DNA from: Streptomyces luteolus
GTDB lineage: Bacteria; Actinomycetota; Actinomycetes; Streptomycetales; Streptomycetaceae
Direction of reading: 5' to 3'
Length of the DNA: 44,911 bases
NCBI RefSeq assembly: GCF_029968015.1
Contig: NZ_JASCIS010000058.1
Location: forward strand, 1 to 44,911
Position 1 is the first letter of the stretch. Every line of letters starts with the position of its first letter. The notes beneath the pieces were generated by a model that did not search any database, had not been told where the DNA came from, and worked only from the letters and a program-made list of their open reading frames with translations. This document shows, piece by piece, positions 41,088 to 44,911 of this stretch. The position numbers and the translations under genes are program-made.

Positions 41088-42149
41088 TCACTTGCCCTGG
41101 TCGGCCAGGCCGAAGAATTCGGTGATCCAGTGGCTGGAGCAGATGGAGTCGAGGAAGTGTTCACCGGCGGTGCCGCACTGCTGCTCCCCGCTGCCCGGGT
41201 CCACCGGGAGGCCGTGGCCGATGCCGGGGACCTTGTTCACCTCGACCGCGACGTTCCCGTCCTTGGTCAGGTACTGGTCCCGGGGAGTGTTGTTGGGACC
41301 GATGGTGTCGGACTTGTCCGGCTTCTGGTCGAGGCCGTGCACCGCGGTCCACTGGTCCCGCAGTTCATCGGCGTTCTTCGGCACCACCTTGGTGTCGTTG
41401 TCCCCGTGCCAGACGGCCATGCGCGGCCACGGGCCCTCGTACCCGGGGTGTGCGTCCCGCACATGCTTGGCCCATTCCTCGGGGGTCTGGTCCACGCCGG
41501 GGCTCATGCAGGTGAACGGGCTGTTGCCGTCGGTGCAGCCGTAGGGGATTCCGGCGACGACCGCACCGGCCTTGAACACCTCGGGGTACGTGGAGAGCAT
41601 GACCGAGGTCATGACGCCGCCGGCGGACAGGCCCGTCGCGTAGGCGCGCGACCCGTCGGCCCCGAGGGACTGGTCGGCGTGCGCGACCATCTGCCGGATC
41701 GAGGCCGCTTCGCCCTGGCCGCGCTTGTTGTCGGTGGGCTGGAACCAGTTGAAGCACTTGTTGCCGTTGTTGGACGAGTTCGTCTCCGGGAAGACGACCA
41801 TGAACTTGTTCCGGTCCGCGAGTGTGGTCAGCCCGGAGTTGTCCGCGTAGGTCTGCGCGTCCTGGGTGCAGCCGTGCAGGGCCACCACCACCGGCGCGTT
41901 GTCGGGCAGCGAGGCGGGCTTGTAGGCGTACATGTTCAACTCGCCCGGATTGGCCCCGAAGTCGGAGACCTTCTCCAGGGTGACTGCGGCGTCCGCCTGC
42001 GAGGCGGGCGCGAACAGGGCGGCGATCGCGGCCAGCGCGGCGGCGACGACGAGTGATCCCAGTACGGGAGCCCGTCGACGCCTTCTGCGGTGTCTGCTGA
42101 TCGGTGCGGTGGGCTCTGGCGATGGCAGTGGCGGTCCGTACGACGGCAC
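41088..42149 (-). CDS. Secreted PHB depolymerase family esterase, short paralog
   Basis: 353 residues, close paralog of the gene at 31362. It has a signal peptide (APVLGSLVVAAALAAIAALFAP, cut near ADAA), an oxyanion strand ending in ALHGC, nucleophile Ser in GLSAGG, and a His in GIGHGLPVDPG. It stops at HWITEFFGLADQGK and so lacks the PT linker and C-terminal domain of its paralog. GTG 42149 is chosen because it aligns with the paralog's start and has GGGGAGG upstream. It may act on soluble oligomers if the missing domain binds polymer; this is inference. Confidence 0.88.
   Translation of the reverse strand: MPSYGPPLPSPEPTAPISRHRRRRRRAPVLGSLVVAAALAAIAALFAPASQADAAVTLEKVSDFGANPGELNMYAYKPASLPDNAPVVVALHGCTQDAQTYADNSGLTTLADRNKFMVVFPETNSSNNGNKCFNWFQPTDNKRGQGEAASIRQMVAHADQSLGADGSRAYATGLSAGGVMTSVMLSTYPEVFKAGAVVAGIPYGCTDGNSPFTCMSPGVDQTPEEWAKHVRDAHPGYEGPWPRMAVWHGDNDTKVVPKNADELRDQWTAVHGLDQKPDKSDTIGPNNTPRDQYLTKDGNVAVEVNKVPGIGHGLPVDPGSGEQQCGTAGEHFLDSICSSHWITEFFGLADQGK
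41650..41761. repeat. 112-bp perfect inverted repeat within the two esterase genes, arm 2
   Basis: Reverse complement of 31747-31858 with no mismatch. Together the arms flank about 9.8 kb that could invert by homologous recombination. Confidence 0.92.
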
Positions 42150-42227
42150 GGGGCCTCCCCTCGATAGGCGACGCGGGACCGTCCCGGTCCCGCGACCCCA
42201 GTCCGCCACCCACATGGGTGCCTGGAG

Positions 42228-42249
42228 ACTGAGGTGCCGATCACCGTAG
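42228..42249 (-). promoter_or_regulatory. Upstream box shared by the two PHB-depolymerase-family genes, copy 2
   Basis: On the minus strand it begins CTACGGTGATCGG and matches 18 of 22 bases of the element at 31259-31280. It lies 78 bases before the GTG start. Confidence 0.5.
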
Positions 42250-42262
42250 GAGCGTGCGAGGG

Positions 42263-42286
42263 GGCCCTGAAATGGTCCTCAGGGCC
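42263..42286 (-). terminator. Hairpin after the CoA-transferase operon
   Basis: GGCCCTGA-aatggtcc-TCAGGGCC, a perfect 8-bp stem with an 8-base loop, 101 bases past the scoB stop and upstream of the esterase promoter box. Confidence 0.65.
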
Positions 42287-42387
42287 ACAACCCGTCCGGA
42301 CACTGGCCAGCTCCATACCCTTGACCCTGTTCGAGCCGGGCTGTTAGGAGCGCCGGGGGCGAGTGCCGCCACCGCATTCGCCGTTTC

Positions 42388-43044
42388 TCATGCGGCGACC
42401 ACCGCCACCTCCCGGGCCACCGCCACCTCGGATGCCGTGGCCGCGCGCACCTCGTCCACGCTCACGCCCGGCGCCAACTCCCGTAGCACGAAACCCTCCG
42501 GAGTGATGTCCAGGACCGCGAGATCGGTGATCACCCGCTGGACCACGCCCCAACCCGTCAGCGGCAGAGTGCACTCCTCGACCAGCTTGGGCGACCCGTC
42601 CCTCGCGGTGTGCTCCATCAGCACGATGACGCGACGCGCACCATGAACGAGGTCCATCGCCCCGCCCATGCCCTTCACCATCTTGCCGGGGATCAGCCAG
42701 TTCGCCAGGTCCCCGAAGGCGGACACCTGCATGGCGCCGAGGACCGCCACATCGACATGACCGCCGCGGATCATGCCGAAGGACAGCGCGGAATCGAAGA
42801 ACGAGGCACCGCCGACCGTCGTCACGGTCTCCTTGCCCGCATTGATGAGGTCGGCGGACACACCGTCGTCATCCGGGTACGGGCCCACTCCCAGAATCCC
42901 GTTCTCCGAGTGCAACACCACCTCCACGCCGTCCGGAACGTGGTTGGGGATCAGCGTGGGAAGGCCGATGCCCAGATTCACGTACGAGCCGTCGGACAGC
43001 TCACGCGCGGCCCGAGCCGCCATCTGCTCACGGTTCAACGCCAT
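42388..43044 (-). CDS. scoB: 3-oxoacid CoA-transferase subunit B (succinyl-CoA:acetoacetate type)
   Basis: 218 residues. NLGIGLPTLIPNHVP, HSENGILGVGPYP (catalytic Glu47), INAGKETVTTVGGASFFDSALSF, GGHVDVAVLGAMQV, GKMVKGMGGAMDLV are all standard for subunit B. The enzyme moves CoA from succinyl-CoA to a 3-oxoacid through a glutamyl-CoA intermediate. It starts one base after the subunit A stop. The 3-oxoadipate enzymes (PcaIJ) are related, but the 3-hydroxybutyrate genes nearby favour acetoacetate. Confidence 0.92.
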   Translation of the reverse strand: MALNREQMAARAARELSDGSYVNLGIGLPTLIPNHVPDGVEVVLHSENGILGVGPYPDDDGVSADLINAGKETVTTVGGASFFDSALSFGMIRGGHVDVAVLGAMQVSAFGDLANWLIPGKMVKGMGGAMDLVHGARRVIVLMEHTARDGSPKLVEECTLPLTGWGVVQRVITDLAVLDITPEGFVLRELAPGVSVDEVRAATASEVAVAREVAVVAA

Positions 43045-43045
43045 G

Positions 43046-43828
43046 TCACACACCGACTTCCTGACGCGCCCGCACGGTGCGCCGCTCGATTCGCTTCTGC
43101 GCTGCGGGGTCGCTCGCGGCGATCGGCACCACGCGCTGCACGAAGATCCCCGGCAGATGTACCTGGTCCGGATCGAGGTCGCCCGGTTCGACCAGTTCCT
43201 CCACCTCGGCCACCGCGATCCGGCCGGCCATGGCAACCAGAGGGTTGAAGTTCCGCGCCGAGGAATGGAATACGAGGTTGCCGTGCCGGTCTCCTGCCGC
43301 GGCACGCACCAGCGCGAAGTCCGTGGTGATCGCCTCTTCCAGGAGGTACTCACGGCCGCCGAAGGCCTTGGTCTCCTTGGGCGGCGAGGCGACCGCCACC
43401 GTGCCGTCGGGCCGATAGCGCCAGGGCAGCCCGCCTTCGGCGATCGACGTGCCCACTCCGGCGGGGGTGTAGAACCCGGGAATCCCGGCCCCACCCGCGC
43501 GCAGCCGCTCCGCCAGGGTGCCCTGGGGCACCAACTCCACTTCCAGCTCGCCCTCGAGGTACTGCCGGGCGAACTCCTTGTTCTCTCCCACGTACGAGCT
43601 GGTCACCCGCGCGATACGGGACTCTCGCAGCAGCAGGCCGAGCCCCCAGTCGTCGACCCCGCAGTTGTTGGAGACCACCCGCAGCCCCCTCACCGCACGT
43701 TCGAGCACGGCGTGGATCAGCACGCCGGGGATGCCGCACAGCCCGAAACCACCCACGGCGAGCGATGCTCCGTCCGGGATGTCCCCCACGGCGTCGGCCG
43801 CGTCAACGACCACCTTGTCCATTCCCAC
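43046..43828 (-). CDS. scoA: 3-oxoacid CoA-transferase subunit A (succinyl-CoA:acetoacetate type)
   Basis: 260 residues. IPDGASLAVGGFGLCGIPGVLI, SNNCGVDDWGLGLLL, TSSYVGENKEFARQYL, ELEVELVPQGTLAERLRAGG and GIPGFYTPAGVGT are the subunit A signature including the CoA-binding glycine-rich segment. GTG 43828 has AGGAGG seven bases upstream; ATG 43822, two codons in, is equally consistent with homologs. Forms an operon with scoB. The 222-base gap before it holds a 12-base near-palindrome. Confidence 0.92.
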   Translation of the reverse strand: MGMDKVVVDAADAVGDIPDGASLAVGGFGLCGIPGVLIHAVLERAVRGLRVVSNNCGVDDWGLGLLLRESRIARVTSSYVGENKEFARQYLEGELEVELVPQGTLAERLRAGGAGIPGFYTPAGVGTSIAEGGLPWRYRPDGTVAVASPPKETKAFGGREYLLEEAITTDFALVRAAAGDRHGNLVFHSSARNFNPLVAMAGRIAVAEVEELVEPGDLDPDQVHLPGIFVQRVVPIAASDPAAQKRIERRTVRARQEVGV

Positions 43829-43940
43829 CAGCAAACCTCCTGGACCACCCGGGCAGTCGGCGCCCCCGGCCCACAGCCAGGCGGTACGACGCCGAATTGA
43901 CGGTGTGACTCTAGGAACCCCGTCCGGTGCGGAGCGATGG

Positions 43941-43952
43941 TGTCCCGGAACA
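43941..43952. promoter_or_regulatory. Near-palindrome upstream of scoA
   Basis: TGTCCCGGAACA is palindromic at 10 of 12 positions, 113 bases before the scoA start in the gap downstream of the TetR gene. Possible operator; nothing else is seen in this gap. Confidence 0.3.
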
Positions 43953-44050
43953 TAACCTCGCGGGCGCATATGTAAGAGCAAACTGCTGAAGGCTCCGCCA
44001 TCGCGCCGCGTCGAGCAGCTCTGCGAGGCTGGTCCGTATGGTCGCCAGGC

Positions 44051-44740
44051 CTACAACGGCCGCTGTCCGTCCTCGACGAGGCGCCGCAGCGCGGGAAGCA
44101 GCGCGTCGAGGTCCTGTCCCGTTCTGAACGCCACGACGGTGGAGCCTTGTTGGTCCTCGCCCGAGCGGGCGTCGGGTGTGGGAAACAGTCTGAGCACCTC
44201 GCGCATCGCCTCGTCGACTTCGGCGACAGGGTCGGCGGACTCTCCTCTGAGCCAACGGCGCAGCACGTGGTTGTGGGCGGCGGCGACGGACGCCGCCATG
44301 AGCTCGGCCCTCAGGGACGCCGCCTCCGTGGGGTCGCCCATCCAGTCCGCGATGAACTCCCGGAACAGCCGCTGGTACCGCGCCACGCTGGCGATCTCCC
44401 GGTCCCGCAGCGTGGCCACTTTGCTGGTCAGGGCGTACCGCCTGCGCGCGAGCTCGCCTTCGTCGATGTAGTGCAGCAGCACCAGTCGGACAGCGTCCGA
44501 GACGGCGACCAGGGCCGTGCTGTGACTTGAGGTCGCCAGGCGGTCCCTGATCAGTTCGAGCAGCCGATCGTGGTCAGGGAAGATCACCGCTTCCTTGGAC
44601 CGGTAGTGACGGAAGAACGTGGTGCGCCCAAGCCCGGCCCGCTCGGCGATGTCATCGACGGTCGTCTGCTCGTAACCCCGCTCGTCGAACAGGGCGAACG
44701 CCGCGTCCGCGAGCCTGATCGCTGCCGAAGGTCTGCTCAT
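44051..44740 (-). CDS. TetR family transcriptional regulator
   Basis: 229 residues. The N-terminal helix-turn-helix (about 10-52) reads AAFALFDERGYEQTTVDDIAERAGLGRTTFFRHYRSKEAV, the TetR DNA-binding signature. The helical ligand domain follows with VLLHYIDEGELARRRYALTSKV and AELMAASVAAAHNHVLRRWL. ATG 44740 has AAAGGA upstream; the open frame to 44779 lacks a ribosome site. Two matched operators lie 50-90 bases upstream, between it and a divergent gene at the window edge. That gene, not scoAB downstream, is the likely main target. Confidence 0.9.
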   Translation of the reverse strand: MSRPSAAIRLADAAFALFDERGYEQTTVDDIAERAGLGRTTFFRHYRSKEAVIFPDHDRLLELIRDRLATSSHSTALVAVSDAVRLVLLHYIDEGELARRRYALTSKVATLRDREIASVARYQRLFREFIADWMGDPTEAASLRAELMAASVAAAHNHVLRRWLRGESADPVAEVDEAMREVLRLFPTPDARSGEDQQGSTVVAFRTGQDLDALLPALRRLVEDGQRPL

Positions 44741-44791
44741 GGTCGGACATCCTTTCCCGCCCCGGCGGTCGAAGGCCACTTGCCTTCATCA

Positions 44792-44808
44792 ACGGTACTG
44801 AGTACCGT
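44792..44808. promoter_or_regulatory. TetR operator 1, perfect 17-bp palindrome
   Basis: ACGGTACT-G-AGTACCGT. It fills exactly the 17-bp space between TTGAGA (minus strand, 44813-44808) and a weak -10 (GATGAA, 44790-44785) for the TetR gene, so binding would block its own promoter. Confidence 0.7.
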
Positions 44809-44812
44809 CTCA

Positions 44813-44829
44813 AAGGTATCCAGTACTGT
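44813..44829. promoter_or_regulatory. TetR operator 2, imperfect copy
   Basis: AAGGTATCCAGTACTGT matches operator 1 at 12 of 17 positions, and its centre is 21 bp from the first, two helical turns. It includes TACTGT (44824-44829), a plausible -10 for the divergent plus-strand gene. Confidence 0.55.
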
Positions 44830-44902
44830 GCCGTGTACGCCTCGACTTGCCTACGCAGCGACCCCATGACCCCTTCTGACAGGTCAACGGAGTGGAAAAC
44901 CA

Positions 44903-44911
44903 GTGACTGCA
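44903..44911 (+). CDS. Possible start of a divergent gene (three codons, window edge)
   Basis: GTG-ACT-GCA at the last nine bases, with GGAG at 44889-44892 ten bases upstream. The position matches a gene under control of the divergent TetR protein. Product unknown. Confidence 0.4.

Overview
The window looks like part of a Streptomyces chromosome. GC is very high with G/C-rich third codon positions. The genes include a secreted SSI-type protease inhibitor, a PAS-GAF-PP2C-HATPase anti-sigma phosphatase, a PHP-fused family X polymerase, Tat and Sec exported enzymes, and many GTG starts. It reads as an accessory, largely catabolic stretch and not a conserved core.

Layout. (1) 0-3.7 kb: the end of an acyl-CoA dehydrogenase gene, a zinc-ribbon/OB-fold (DUF35-type) protein, and pntA-pntB for the proton-pumping NAD(P) transhydrogenase. 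(2) 3.7-11.3 kb: single genes, namely a SpoIIE-type phosphatase, polX, a yeast-type cytosine deaminase, pruA (with a truncated ornithine-cyclodeaminase remnant at its 5' side) and an SSI inhibitor with a predicted Lys P1 residue. (3) 11.4-19.7 kb: a divergent catabolic locus. The minus arm has two AA_synth paralogs, an alpha/beta hydrolase, an aldehyde dehydrogenase, a tautomerase and a luciferase-like monooxygenase. The plus arm has a BCCT betaine transporter, a SnoaL-like protein, a flavin reductase and a GntR regulator. The enzyme set matches the trigonelline (N-methylnicotinate) pathway of Acinetobacter closely enough to propose degradation of a quaternary N-heterocyclic betaine. (4) 19.7-27.4 kb: a decaying zone with an FG-GAP remnant, a MarR/SnoaL-like divergent pair with a 20-bp perfect palindrome, a serine hydrolase with an amber stop, a PIG-L deacetylase, and a TIR-TM-WD40 gene broken by several frameshifts beside a divergent two-TM protein. 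(5) 27.4-30.5 kb: an APC permease translationally coupled to a betaine-aldehyde-type dehydrogenase. (6) 30.8-44.0 kb: what looks like a complete poly(3-hydroxybutyrate)/3-hydroxybutyrate utilisation region. It has two secreted PHB-depolymerase-family esterases in inverted orientation, another secreted alpha/beta hydrolase, a Tat-exported beta-propeller, an operon of 3-hydroxybutyrate dehydrogenase, thiolase, MHS transporter and PucR-type regulator, and a succinyl-CoA:3-ketoacid CoA-transferase pair. (7) 44.0-44.9 kb: a TetR regulator with two spaced operators facing a gene that begins at the window edge.

How the genes work together. In region 6, extracellular depolymerases would release oligomers or 3-hydroxybutyrate, the MHS carrier would import the acid, BdhA would oxidise it to acetoacetate, ScoAB would activate it and the thiolase would give acetyl-CoA. 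In region 3, BCCT uptake would feed a two-component flavin monooxygenase, followed by the aldehyde dehydrogenase and hydrolase. Short in-frame tandem repeats recur in unrelated genes across the window, and strong hairpin terminators separate most convergent pairs. No tRNA, rRNA, CRISPR array or transposase was seen.
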